From Populus alba (Eukaryota; Streptophyta; Magnoliopsida; Malpighiales; Salicaceae), in the NCBI RefSeq assembly GCF_005239225.2, contig NC_133302.1:3658001-3722000 (forward strand): a stretch of 64,000 nucleotides of DNA, given 5' to 3'. The notes under the pieces are model-generated. The model was given only the letters and a program-made list of their open reading frames with translations, was not told the origin of the DNA and did not search any database. Shown in pieces: positions 33,414-45,565 of this stretch. The position numbers and the translations under genes are program-made. Numbering within the stretch: position 1 is the first letter of the stretch; every line of letters starts with the position of its first letter.

Positions 33414-36400
33414 TCAGCTTTTACTAATTGGATAAAGATCCTGGGCTGATGAAGAGGATGAAGTAGTCCATGGTCCCTCTGATGACTTCACGAGGGACTG
33501 AGTTTCACTTAAACTTCCATTGACAGAAGATTGAGCAAACTTGTTGTGTAAGGCCGTAGCATACCCTGATGGATCACCCAATGTGCTTGGAACCATGACC
33601 AGTTCCTCGACATCAGTTTTTCCTTCAAGCATGCTTACTACTCTAGACATTGTAGGTCTAAGTGCTGGAGATTGATTTGTGCATAGCAGGGCTACATTGA
33701 TCATTCTAACCACTTCTTTCTTGTTGAATTCAGACCCCAATCTTGGATCAACTATCTCCATTATGTCCCCATTTTTTTGTAAATATAGAACCTGAAATAA
33801 CCAAAAAAAATAGATATATAGCTGACCAAGAGTAAACATGAACAGACAATTAAGAGACTAAATGGGCATAGCTTACCCAATCTAGAAGGCATACAAAATT
33901 CTCATCCCTCCTAAATTTGACGTTGTTCATCCCAGAAACAATTTCCAATGCTACAACACCAAAGCTGTATACATCTGCCTTGTAAGTTAAGTAACCATAT
34001 AATGCATATTCCGGTGCCATGTATCCCCTGCACAGAAAGAATAACTCAGAGACATTTTACTAGCTTGCTTCTCTAAAACATGTATAAAAATGCTAAATGT
34101 CTATTGTTTGTTTTTGTTTTCGATAGGCAAAATTATATTTCTTGCAGCCTAAACAGGATTTCGAACCCTGGATGATAATGTGTTCATTTAGAGGAACACA
34201 GCCATAGATGGGGAGGCCCTGATCCATGAGAACCCTGCCGTGTGTGATTTGAACCCTAGATGCCTGCCTACCACATATTTTTAAGCTAACCCCTTCCATC
34301 GGCACACTCACTTGTGTTAATACTGTTTAAGACTAAAAGCTATCTTAGATAAATGACAATACTTGTGTGTTTTCCTTACAGTTTGTTCAATAAACCACTT
34401 GTGTTAATATCACAAACTCACATTGTTCCAGCAACTCTGGTGTCGATGTGGGTGTTGTCCTCGTCATCAAGCTTGGCCATTCCAAAATCAGATATCTTGG
34501 CGTTCATGTCCTTGTCAAGAAGGATATTGGTACCTTTTATGTCCCTATGAACAATTTTGAGTGTCGACTCCTCATGCAGGAAAACCAGACCTTTCGCTAT
34601 ACTTACACATATCCTCTGCCTTGTACGCCAGTCTAGCTTCGTTGCCTTGATTTCCTTGGTCCCTGTAATCATCAAGCATAACCCAACCCATCAGTTTCTT
34701 CTTCACTAATTCTATCTATATGCCATTAAAAGAACTTGTTTTCTTTCCCATTACTTTACATAAGATACTATGGGGGAAGTGATCAGAGGCCTACCGAACA
34801 AAACATGCGCAAGGCTATTGTTTTCCATGTATTCATATACCAGCAACAATTGCTTCCCCTCAATGCAACATCCATACAATCTAACAAGATTTGGGTGTTG
34901 CAGAGCAGAAATCATGCCTATTTCGTTCACAAACTCACGATTCCCCTGTTTCGATTTCGCCGAAAGCTGCTTAACCGCAATCGGAGTGCCATCTGATAGT
35001 ACTCCCTGCAATGAGAATAATTTTAGAAAAACAAAATAAGTTCACTAGTAGATAGGTAGCTAGATGAAAATAAAAATCTGCACTATACTTTGTAGACACA
35101 GCCAAAACCGCCTTCTCCAATTTTGTTTGCTGGATCAAAGTCATTTGTTGCGGCTTTGATTTGACTGAAGGTGAAGATACCAGTTAGCAGATCTAACCCA
35201 ACAAGTTCTGCCCAAGGAACAAAGAGATATGTATATATTAGATGTTCTGCATGAATGATTCATCAAAGGAAGAACATAGTTTTTGCAGTCCTACAAGTAA
35301 ACAGCAAATAAGATACAGAAAATTGCTTATTGCCGTGTTTATTTTAGTGACTGGATTCCTCACTAGAATTTGCAAAATCAAATAAATGTATCAACTGTAC
35401 CTCGATCCCTTGATGTCCTTCCTCCCAAATAACCTTTCCACCAGAGAGAGGATAGAAGTATGAAAACGAGGAATAATGACAAAACCACAGCGCCAGCGAC
35501 AATGAATCTCTTCCTCCGGCCTTTAGTAGGAGGCTTGAAGTCTAGGCAGAAATAGAATTGCAGCAAGAGCAAGTATTGTCAGATCACAGTACTAATTATT
35601 CCTTCATTACAATGCCATTCCATTATATGTCAACCTACCAGATTCCACATCAATGGCTGATATTAGAGGACCATATGTTCCTTTTGTGGGAGACCTTGTG
35701 GTTCCTTTCCCAGCCCAATGAAGGCGGATCTCTAAAGCTCCATTGGTTACAGGTGCTGTATAATTATGAATGTATACCTTATCCACCCCTCCCGCTGCCT
35801 TCACTATATCAAAATCCTTCAGCACAACAATGTCCTGCGAGAACAATTCTTCAATTAAGCTGTCACCTATTGCATAAGGAATGAATCTATGATCTTTTAA
35901 TTAATAGATACCTGAATATAAACATCAAATATCCGTCTTCCTAGACTGTAGTAGGATCTGTTATCCCTCATTACTATCTCTGCAAAGTGCAGCTTGATTG
36001 TGTAATTCCCATTTACCAGACAGCGAACGTGGTATGTGAGAGACAAAGGCGTGAAGCGTGCATTTGTGTACAATACAGAGTTGTCCATTCTGAGTATGGA
36101 CATGTTTTCTGCTTTGTAGTTATACGAGGAAGAATCAACATCCCAGATATGTCCTGTGGTACTTGTTTGCCAATCCTCTCTTTTGGACTCATATTTTGCT
36201 GCACCTCCTGGCTCATCATCTGCTTCGTAGATGGTGTTTCCAATGTTGGCTTCTGGTCCCCCACAATTAATGTGCACTGAATATCGCTCTATACATAGAA
36301 ATAAAAATGTTCATGGCCACAGATAAAGAGATTAAATCGCAGAAAACAGAACAGAAACAATCAAACACATAAACAAATTAAGATTTTGTGATGTAGGAGC

Positions 36401-39400
36401 ATCTTTTTTCTCTTGGAGTGGATACCGTGGTGGCATCCATGATGTGACGGCTGTGTCAGGGGACGATGGTGTGGCCCAAACATAAAAGGACCTTTGGATT
36501 TATGACTGAGACGCTATCATCTACAACTATAGGAATAAATTTGTCCGCCAACATTATTCTAGGCTTTTGGGATAAACTAGTAGTTTATTCCTACACCAGT
36601 TGGATGTCTTAGATTCGATTTCTTACCACAGGTGAATGATGCAGAGCATTCTCAATGGGGCGGCCCATTCACACAAAAGGACCCCTGAGTTTATGACTGA
36701 TAAATTTATAGTCTAGGCTAACAGGTTGTTCCTGCATCATTTTTCTGTCTATTCCAGGTGAAATGTAGAAGTGGATAGCTTTACAAATTAAGAGTACCTT
36801 CTGAACAAGCACTCAGGCACTCAACAGGTTTCCTGGAAAGATTGGCAAGAGAGAATCATTAGTTTATAAATGACAGAGAAGAAAATAAAATGATCTACGT
36901 TTTAGATATTTATCAAAGTAAAAGCTTACAAATAGTTCCCTCCCCAAGTACTTTTGAACAGATTTCTGGCAAACCAACAGAAGAATAAAGTTTTGCAGGT
37001 TATGAAGTGAATGGTGATGTAAAATGTAGCAGACTTTCAAAATCAAAGGTAAGGCAAGGAAAATGAAATCAATCTTACAGTGTTTCTTTACATTTTGCTT
37101 CCGAAGTAAAATTGTTGTATGAAAGATCGAGTTCACTGAACACAAAGATAGATTCCTTAAACATTCAGACAGTATTTCTGAAATTTTTAGAAAATTGCAC
37201 GCACATGTTATAGACAGACACTTGGAAGATGTTGCAGTTGGGTAGCTTTTGGTTATTATCTCAAGATAGAAGCGATGGAGATAGTTGGGACAGGAGAGAC
37301 GTGTATTTCCTGTTCTTAAAAGTTAGAAATTCATTCCACAGTTGTCTCGGAGATAGATTTATTTTTATATCTTCATATGTGTCACTGCAACAAACACATT
37401 TTTGTTGCTAATATATTTGTCTCTTCTATCTTAGGACACTAATCAAATGAAACCTTGGAGATAGTTTGATCATTCATGCACTGAAAACTATCTGAAAACT
37501 GGGAAGGATAAACTGTTATCTGCTTCTCATCAGTATAGCTCTTCAAAGACTAGGACATATTATTAAACCTACAGCACGCATCTGTTATAGGATAAGGGAA
37601 ACCTAAAGTTAATGGATAAAATATATATAAATATATATATATTACAAACTAAAATCTCAAAAAAAAAAAAAATGGAGAGAAAAAACATACTAGCGATTGC
37701 TTCTTTGGTTGAACCAATCTGGGATGGGCCCTGTAAACATGTTCCGTGTAAGATACCTATGCAGAAAGTAAGAATTGTCATTTGGTTGAACATTCGTCCA
37801 AGGCTATCATTGCAAAAGATGGTCTGGAGGACAAGTTTATCATCATATTTGCCGTACTCAACCTTGAGAATAACTTGAAAAAAAAAAATTGAGCCATCGG
37901 GTCAGTTCAGGTCAACAATTTTATTAAAACAAATTAATTTTGTTCCATTCCTTTCACAAGATATTGACCCGGTCGGGTTTGGACAGGGTTTGGCTAGGTT
38001 GAATAGGTTTGGCAGTTCAATGTCTTGTATGGTTCAACTGGAATCTCGGCCCTAGCCAGGCTCCGATTCAACTTGCCTGAGATTTTCCGGGTCAACTTGC
38101 CTGACCTGTCTAGGTTTACTAACCATGCTTATCATATGGAAAACATTAATTTCAGAAGGTAATACGATATAGTATACTAACATTTTCTCCAAGCTTGGTA
38201 GGCCATCATAATTTGTTGGAAGAGAACCATTTAATCTGTTGAAACTGAGATCCCTGTTTTCGAAAAGAAGGGGGAAAAACCGGTAAAGACCATGGTTCAT
38301 AATGCATTTTGAAAGTTATTTACAAATAATAATGTAGCTGCAATCTAAAATCAGCAGCTCTAAGTATCCATGAGATTCACACTTCAATCTTCATGTAGAT
38401 GAATGACAGAATGGATGATGGATAGAGTAAATTACAAAATTTTCAGCTGTGCCATTCTGGTCAAATATATGGGAAACTTTCCTGACAAGTTGCAGTTGCT
38501 CAACATCCTGCATTATACATTAATTTCAAGTAAGCTAAATATATATCATGTGTTGTAAATTAAATGTGATCCTGATATGAGAGTATCAGCTGCAAGAATA
38601 ACTCACAGATACTTAATGCCTGTTATAGATTCTAGGTGGGGAAACTCTGAACCATCTCCAAGTAAGTTACTTATTTTTCTGCTCAATATGAGACAGCATA
38701 AAAATGTGAGATGTTCGGGATAAAAGTTGTAACTGAGACCATAAATTTAAAACAAATATCTTACAGATCAGTTAGATTAGTCAAGACAGAGATGTTCAAA
38801 GGAATGGGTCCAGTGAAACCACCAGCTTGGATCTCTCTGTTAATACAAAATTAAAGGGGGATTAGGGTTCTGCTTCAGTGATGAGATTCAGAGCTTGTGG
38901 TAGAAACTAGCACATACAATGTATCAAGTTGTTTCCAGCTCTGAATAAAATCAGGTATTCTTCCAGTGAAGTTATTGCTGCTAAGCCTTCTGCATTCGCC
39001 GAACGGAAAACACAGAATCATGAAACTTGGAGAGTAAAGAGATGCATCTGTAATATCAAATACTGCAACTAATGAGTATGATACACATTAACCATGACAA
39101 ATGAGAACCTACAGTTCCTTCAATCCGGTAAGATTAGTCAGAGCCGGGGGTAACTCTCCAGTGAGATAATTGCCACTGAGAGTTCTGCAATCACAAAAGG
39201 AGAAAAACACTTAGCATTCAATAATCAGTTAGGACTTAATTTCTAATACAAAAGCTTGAATGAACTGACAGATTCTCCAGGTTAACCAAGCCTCCAAGCT
39301 CAGGGGGAACAGTTCCGGAAAACATATTGTCCTGAATGTTCCTGCATAAATGCCAACTCTCAGGATTACTCCTGACTAAACAATTGAACAGATTTAAATA

Positions 39401-41342
39401 TGAAAAGAAAAAAAAAACAAGAAATTGACTAGTAGAAAAATGCATACAGGTAACTAAGTGTGGTAATCCTTCCCAGATAGCTAGGAATTTTTCCTGTCAA
39501 CTGATTCACGCCGACAGACCTGTTGTTTATACAATCTATTAATTATGAGTAAGCAATTCCTTGGCTAGAAAACATGAATGCAGAATTTTCTTACAATGTT
39601 TCCAGCTTGGTATTAGCCCATTCAAGTGGTATATTGCCACTCAGGTAGTTGGCCCAAAGACCTCTGCAGAGCCGATAAATTAAGTTCTAATAAAACCGAA
39701 TCATACGATGCAAATTCACGGTGCTCAATCTGTAGAAACGTAATAATTTGAAGCACTGCTTACAGATGTTTAAGGTGTGGAAGTTTCTCGATAGCCTTTG
39801 GGAGAGTACCGTCAAGATCTTGCCTTTTGAGATATCTGCATTGCAAGAACACATGCACCCATCAACTCCTATAGTTTTTTTAAAAAATATTTAAGAAAAT
39901 GACCTATTGAATCGATCTTACTTAACATGTCAAGTTTGTAACTGAGAATTATGTTAACTTTATAGAAAAAAAATCAAAATAAATTATAAAAATCAATTAC
40001 AAATAAATTTAATGTTAAATGATAAAATAAAAAAAAGAACAAAAAAACCTATCCAGGTCAACTACGGTCAACCTCCAAACCAACAACTCAAGTTATGAGA
40101 TCGGGATAACTCAAAAGAAAAAAAATTAAAAAAAATATGAAGTTCAATTTCTAACGAACTCGATGTTGAAAGTTGAAATTGTACAAAAAATCAATTAAAA
40201 AATAAAGAAAACATAAGTTAACCCGGGCTAATCTATTAAACATGTAACCTAGAACAAGAGACAAAATAACTTCATAAAAAAGCAAATAAAAAAATTATAA
40301 AGCTATTTTTCTAATACATCTAATGTTGAAAGTTAAAATCAAAAAGAAAAAAAAAACAAATCATTTAGACCGAAATAACTCAACGGAAATCAAATTGAAA
40401 AAAACTAAAAAACTCGATTCTCAAAAAGCCTAATAATAGAGGATAAAATTGAAAAACAAAATCAGTTGTTGAAGGGTAAAATAAAAAATAAATTAAAAAA
40501 TAAACCGAATCAACCCAGGTTTACCTATCAAACCCGTGATCTAGGTAATAAGATCGAGATAACCTCATAGAAATTAAATAAAAAAATAACTAATTCCAAT
40601 TAAAAAAATATTAAATTTTAAAAAGATAAAAAAAAATTTAAAAGTAAATCCGAGTTAATCTGTTAAACTTGCAACTTAAATCATGAAATTAAAATAAATT
40701 TATAAAATATATATATATAAAATGCCACTACCAACATATTTAATGTTGAAATCAAGAAAAAAAATTACATGATATTGGTATATAACTTAATAAAAAGAAT
40801 CGAGCAAAATTATGAAGCATTTTGTGTGTGACTGCTCCGCCACACAGCTAGTAATTTGTTAATTCCCTGGACTGGCCCCGTCAGAATCCTTCAGACCTCA
40901 AATTAAAATTGAAAATAAAAGCATGGAGTGGCAAGTGTGAAGACATATACATGCCAATAACGTGGCACGGTTCTCCAGGAACTGAGCAATTGCAAACAAC
41001 TTTATTGTCAGCTTCTAGCTTTCGAGGTAAAATTGTATCATTGCACAGTTGCATATTGCGATTCCAGCCTTTTTTGCCCAGTTGTGTTGCTACTTCAAGT
41101 AGAGCTTCCACTGCATAAATCAAAATTAAATCTCAACTTCTAATTCTGGGATGATTAGCTGGTGGCTTCTACAACGCCTTGCCAAGAAATTAAAAAAAAT
41201 ATATATATATATATGTACCTTCATCAGGAGCAAGGCTCACATCTTGGGCCTCCAAGTTAATTGCTCCCATGCAAAACATTAGTAACAGAAGCATGAGTGA
41301 GCTAGATGTGAGTCTCAAAATATCAGAGAGTGCAGTAGCCAT
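33414..41342 (-). CDS. LRR/malectin receptor-like protein kinase (LRR-VIII-2 type), intact
   Basis: Twenty-four exons fit GT/AG rules and sum to 3009 bases (1002 codons plus stop) with no frame break: 41219-41342, 40951-41110, 39764-39835, 39595-39663, 39448-39519, 39270-39341, 39113-39184, 38918-38989, 38765-38836, 38607-38678, 38436-38507, 38182-38253, 37691-37756, 37079-37135, 36930-36965, 36798-36832, 35912-36288, 35639-35834, 35401-35541, 35089-35207, 34795-35005, 34422-34662, 33877-34027, 33414-33791. Protein order: signal peptide (about 1-30), cysteine-containing cap, LRRs encoded by a run of 72-base exons, malectin domain (about 400-590), transmembrane helix (602-624), kinase. Catalytic residues are present: lysine 688 in IAVK, HRD with aspartate 787, DFG 805-807, APE. 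Predicted plasma-membrane receptor; ligand unknown. Introns carry repeats but no exon is hit. Confidence 0.93.
36289..36797. repeat. Internally repeated DNA in an intron of the kinase gene
   Basis: The intron before the malectin exon contains two diverged versions of one phrase: CATAAAAGGACCTTTGGATT at 36481 and CACAAAAGGACCCCTGAGTT at 36672, both followed by TATGACTGA. The origin of the insert is not recognised. Confidence 0.5.
37870..38120. repeat. GGGTC/CCGGG-containing dispersed repeat in an intron of the kinase gene
   Basis: GC-richer block with ATTGACCCGGTCGGGTTTGG and several GGTCAACTTGCCTGA-like phrases, unlike the surrounding AT-rich intron. It looks like a repeat insertion; no ends were identified. 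Confidence 0.4.
39890..40720. repeat. Diverged repeat cluster in intron 2 of the kinase gene
   Basis: At least four versions of a phrase such as AACCCGTGATCTAGGTAATA then AGATCGAGATAAC (near 39920, 40085, 40240, 40530 and 40660), separated by A-rich linkers. It expands this intron to about 1.1 kb while most others are near 100-400 bases. Confidence 0.6.
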
Positions 41343-42669
41343 CTTCCTTTGTCTGCAATCCACTTTAAGAGTTATTTAGTAGGCTGCCTGGAGATCGAGA
41401 GCTTGATGCATTATTATAGTCGACCTTTCATGCTGCTTTCTACGGTGGTTTTTTCTGCCAGGCACTTCACTATTAGGTGTCGTTGGGCAGCCGGACATAA
41501 TATTAATGAATTTGGTTGGGCTGTTAGATATTTTTTATTTTATTTTAGATTTTTTTATTTAATTTTTTTGTTATACGGTAAAAGAAAATAAATGTGTACT
41601 ATTCTTTTAATATTATATAAAAATTTGATGATGATAATTTTTTTTATTTGAAGTTTAGGTTGAATTTTTTTATTAAAACATGTTTGTTTTTGCCTTTTAA
41701 AAATATTTAAAAAAATTTAAATTTTTTTTATTTTTTATTTAATTCAAGTTAATATTTTTTTATGTTTTTGTATTATTTTGATGTGATGATATAAAAAACT
41801 AATTTTAAAAAATAAAAAAAATATTATCTCAATATATATTTTTTTTTAAATCATTACGTAATAATATACTAGTTAGCATATTGGCCTGTGCTCCACACCG
41901 GTTCAATAACAATTTTTTTTCAAATGTAAAAATATTTGAGTTAGGTTAAGAGCACGGAATGCATTTGCACTATTACATCTCCAATTAAAGTATTTTCTAC
42001 AATAACATCATGAATAATGCATAGCAGAACAGCACCCAATACACTGACAACCATTTTTTCCTTTTAAATTTTTTTTCTTTTAAGATATTTTTAATTTTTT
42101 TTCTCTTTAATTCTTTTAATTTTCTCTTATTGATTTTTTTCATATTGTAAAGAGCAAATAAATTGATGTGACTTTTTTTATATTGTATAAAAGTTAAGCG
42201 ATGACAAATTTTTGTTATTTTCAGATTGGGTTGAATTTACTTATCAAAGTATGATTTTTTTGTGTTTTAAAAATACTTTTAAAAAAAAAAATTTATATTT
42301 TTTTATTTTAAATTAATATTTTTTTTATATTTTTTATATTATTGTAATATAATGACAGATCTAAGGACCGCAACCAAACCCAAACCTATGCAAAGTCAGA
42401 TACAAGCTTATGCGTGGCTAAACCCAAAGTTATTAGATATGGTTTTACAGCCGGACTCAATGCACTTAAAATCATGCTTTATTGTTTTTACATTTAAAAT
42501 AAAAAATTATTATTAAGCCGCTGTAGCGGAAGTCAATATTATAAAATGTATATATATAAAGAGACACTTAAAAAAAACAAGTTTGTCTGTACTAGACGAC
42601 TTGTGCCTTTCCATTTTTTGTCTAGTCAACGGGAAGATTAGTAGGTCAAAACTAATAATAAATATCAAT
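41343..42669. other. Upstream region of the kinase gene
   Basis: Very AT-rich; should contain the 5' UTR and promoter. Two similar stretches (about 41520-41860 and 42110-42355) share TTTTATATTGTAT-like and GGTTGAATTT(A/T) phrases, suggesting a diverged local duplication. No gene was found. Confidence 0.5.
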
Positions 42670-42865
42670 GGGAAATTAGAGAGGAAGTATCCGAACTAAG
42701 AAAGAAGAATTTTACGTTCATATAATTCATTTGTGTGTGAAACGGAGAAAAGATAGGCTATATAATTCATTTGTGTGTGAAACGGAGAAAAGATAGGCTA
42801 TATAATTCATTTGTGTGTGAACGGGAAATTGGAGAGGAAGTATCCGAACTAAGAAAGAAGAATTT
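42670..42865. repeat. 40-base tandem repeat with duplicated borders
   Basis: TATAATTCATTTGTGTGTGA plus AACGGAGAAAAGATAGGC(TA): units at 42721-42760, 42761-42800 and a partial one at 42801-42821. The block is bordered on both sides by a 43-base sequence starting GGGAAATT(A/G)GAGAGGAAGT (42670 and 42823). Confidence 0.85.
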
Positions 42866-43320
42866 ATTTCTGAAATAATTTTACAATGAATTTTATATTT
42901 TTAAAATAAAAGATACAGAGAAGAGATGCTATATTTTCAGACATAATATTTTTTATTTTTTATTTTTTATTTTTAAAATATCTTTATAAAATATATTTAT
43001 TAATCCAATTGTATTGAATAATATCTCAAAATGAAATATCATAAAGAATATCATTTCAAAATTGGATTCCTACCAGTCTATCTTGGGTGGGCTCTATGAG
43101 ATTCCGTGTGTTGGTTTTCCAGTCCTCCACACTATTTGGCCAAAATACTAAATCAATTTTTTTATTTTTTTAATTAATGTGGATGTTTGGTGAGCTTGCA
43201 CGTACATCGATTAATCCTACAGGCCCTGAAATTAACGACTATATAAATCTTTAATAACCATCATATTAGAAATCACAAGATCTAAACCTCCAGCATATGC
43301 GTACCTCAATTAATTTTTTA

Positions 43321-43351
<31 letters not shown>

Positions 43352-44679
43352 GACATTGATAAAGTATTTTTTTTTTTTTAGGAACGGATGTGTTAGGAAA
43401 TTAATATAAATTAATGGTTATATATATATATATATAATTGAAGTTTAAAAGGAGAATATGTTAGTGAGTTAATTTAAAATAATTTTTGACATTATTAAGT
43501 TTAAATTTTTTTAATTGAAATAATTTTTTGATATGATAAATTATATCATAAGCAAATTAAGTAATTAATATACGACTTCAAATCTTTTGACTCTGATAAA
43601 AAAAATTTAACATAGGCCTTAAAATGCAATCTAATTTCCAATTCGAGTAGGCATGCAAAATATGAGGCAATAACTCGATTTCTGCATCAAAATAGAAGAG
43701 GGTATCAGAAATGCTTTTCATTAATTAATGATTAATTAGAATTTAGTGTTTATTGTTTATTAAAATTAATTAATTAATATCGCTGTCATATAAAAAATAA
43801 TTAAATCATTACTGTTTTAGTGTTTACCATGTTTAATTTAATAGTATTTTATTTCAGAAAATGCCTTTTATTATCAAACTTTCTATCCTAAATACTTATT
43901 TCTTAAAATAAAAATTCAAAACAAAACAAAATGAAAACGAATATGACACGACAAAAAGGATGAAATTATAAATGAATATAAAATATTAGTCAAAATTAAT
44001 CTTGTAAATACGCTAGATTTTATTTACACTGAAAAGTAAATATTGAAACGTAATATTGAAAAGTAATTCAATTTTTATAAAAAAAAAAATACTTTAAAAA
44101 AAGAAATTATTTTTCTACAAATGAACGAGTCCTTAGTATTTTTAGGTAATTGCCCATGTTTCCAAATTTAGTAGCTAAAGAATGTAAAGCATTACTCTGG
44201 TATCGATGGAGGGTGGTTGATGCTAACATCAACATTCCAAATTTATCGATAATGCATCTGATTAGGTCTGTGATCCCTTTCAATTTAATCCGAATTGAAA
44301 GAGATTTGCTTTTAATAAACGAAATTGGGTAAAATATACTCCGACCATGGAAATAAAACGCTGACGTGTATAGTCTTCCCAAACATTAAAGGGGGAGTAG
44401 CATAAACACGATTTGGATGGACAGAAATAGATGGCAGGGAAAGGACAAGTTCCAATAAAAGTGACCTGGAAAACAATAAAAGCTTCCCAGCAGAGTATGA
44501 GCTTTGCTAGCTGATGCATCTTCAATGGAGTATGATGATTTCTTGTCCAAGATATACTCTGGCCATGTAAAAATACAAGAATTCACTTCGTAAAGTTTAT
44601 GTACAAGTGAGATATTAATTATACATTTACAACTTCTCACTTGGAATTTTATCAACCATCATACATACATCAATTTCTG
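42866..44679. other. AT-rich intergenic DNA
   Basis: No gene supported. It includes an (ATT)n tract at 43321-43352 and (TA)n near 43421-43434. Short frames near 44107-44655 have no recognisable domain. Confidence 0.5.
43321..43352. repeat. (ATT)n microsatellite
   Basis: About ten uninterrupted ATT units. Confidence 0.9.
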
Positions 44680-45204
44680 TCAGTCTACATATTCACCACG
44701 ATCAAGCTTATCTAATTCTCTTTCAATCAAAAGTTCGTCTGCCCAGTTAGAAAGTAGAATTTCTTCCTCTGGTTTTGATACGTTAATTTCCATAGTTCTT
44801 CTGCAAAAGACGATCTTTAAGATCACAACTCCATAACTATAAATATCTTCTTCAAATGCTAATCTTATTCCATTCAGGTACCATATAACCTAGCTAGTGC
44901 CCCTCTAGCTATCGTCAAGGTTCTTGTTTTATTAGTAACTAGCAATTTTGCTTGCCCAAAATACAAAACTACGAAGAGCTAAAGGAGGATTTTGTCTGAA
45001 ATGGATTTGCAGTCCAGACGAGTGTGTTATCAGGTTAACCCGATCAGCCACATTCATATGGTAAATCAACTCTTGTGGATAGAATGGCCAGAAGGAGATA
45101 GCCATGAATGCAAACCGTGTGAAATGAATGCTTTGTTCGCTAACATCACTGTCTAACTTTAGTACAGGTCCTGCCGTCCGAGACCCACCTTCGACGTCAA
45201 TCAA
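44680..45204 (-). pseudogene. Receptor-like kinase remnant (possibly lectin type)
   Basis: The minus strand at 44680-44897 reads GYMVPEW, then after a frame change EEDIYSYGVVILKIVFCRRTME and ILLSNWADELL before a stop. This is the kinase activation-segment to subdomain IX region (normally APE...[12 protein letters not shown]). Upstream at 44932-45204 a frame contains DRVNLITHSSGLQI, reminiscent of the ANR-x-NPV...SGLQ part of G-type lectin receptor kinases; that half is weak. Most of the gene is missing. Confidence 0.5.
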
Positions 45205-45560
45205 CCCCTAATATCACTGTCTAACTTTTTTTCTTTTTTGTCAGGGGTGACGTCTAAATCAAACCCTAATATCACTGTTTAACCCTTTTTATTTTTGTCA
45301 TGGATGTTTGTATTGTCAAGGGTTTGTAAATTTGATAGGAGTTATTTTTTAAAATAAATTTTGTTAAAAAATATATTACGATAATATATTAAAATTTTTT
45401 TATATTAATAAAATATAAATTTTCCACAAAAGTAATGAAAAACAGGCTATATCGCAACCCAAAGACCCCTAGTATAGTTTTTCACAAAAGTCTCTTGGAG
45501 AGGATAAAGAAAAGAAATAACAAAAGGAAATGGTGAAAAAAGTTGAGGAATATTTTAGTT
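45205..45560. other. Intergenic DNA left of the young retrotransposon
   Basis: No gene. The phrase TAATATCACTGT(C/T)TAAC recurs at about 45210 and 45270, a small local duplication. Confidence 0.5.
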
Positions 45561-45565
45561 GTTTC
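45561..45565. repeat. Target-site duplication GTTTC, left
   Basis: Matches 55281-55285 on the other side of the element. Confidence 0.92.

Noticed and set aside
34093..34311. Short frame in an intron of the receptor kinase
   Set aside because: It falls between exons 22 and 23 of a consistent gene model; the block with GATTTCGAACCC looks like a small repeat insertion, but its ends and class could not be fixed.
44107..44655. Overlapping short frames on the minus strand
   Set aside because: No recognisable domain, and frames change within the stretch.
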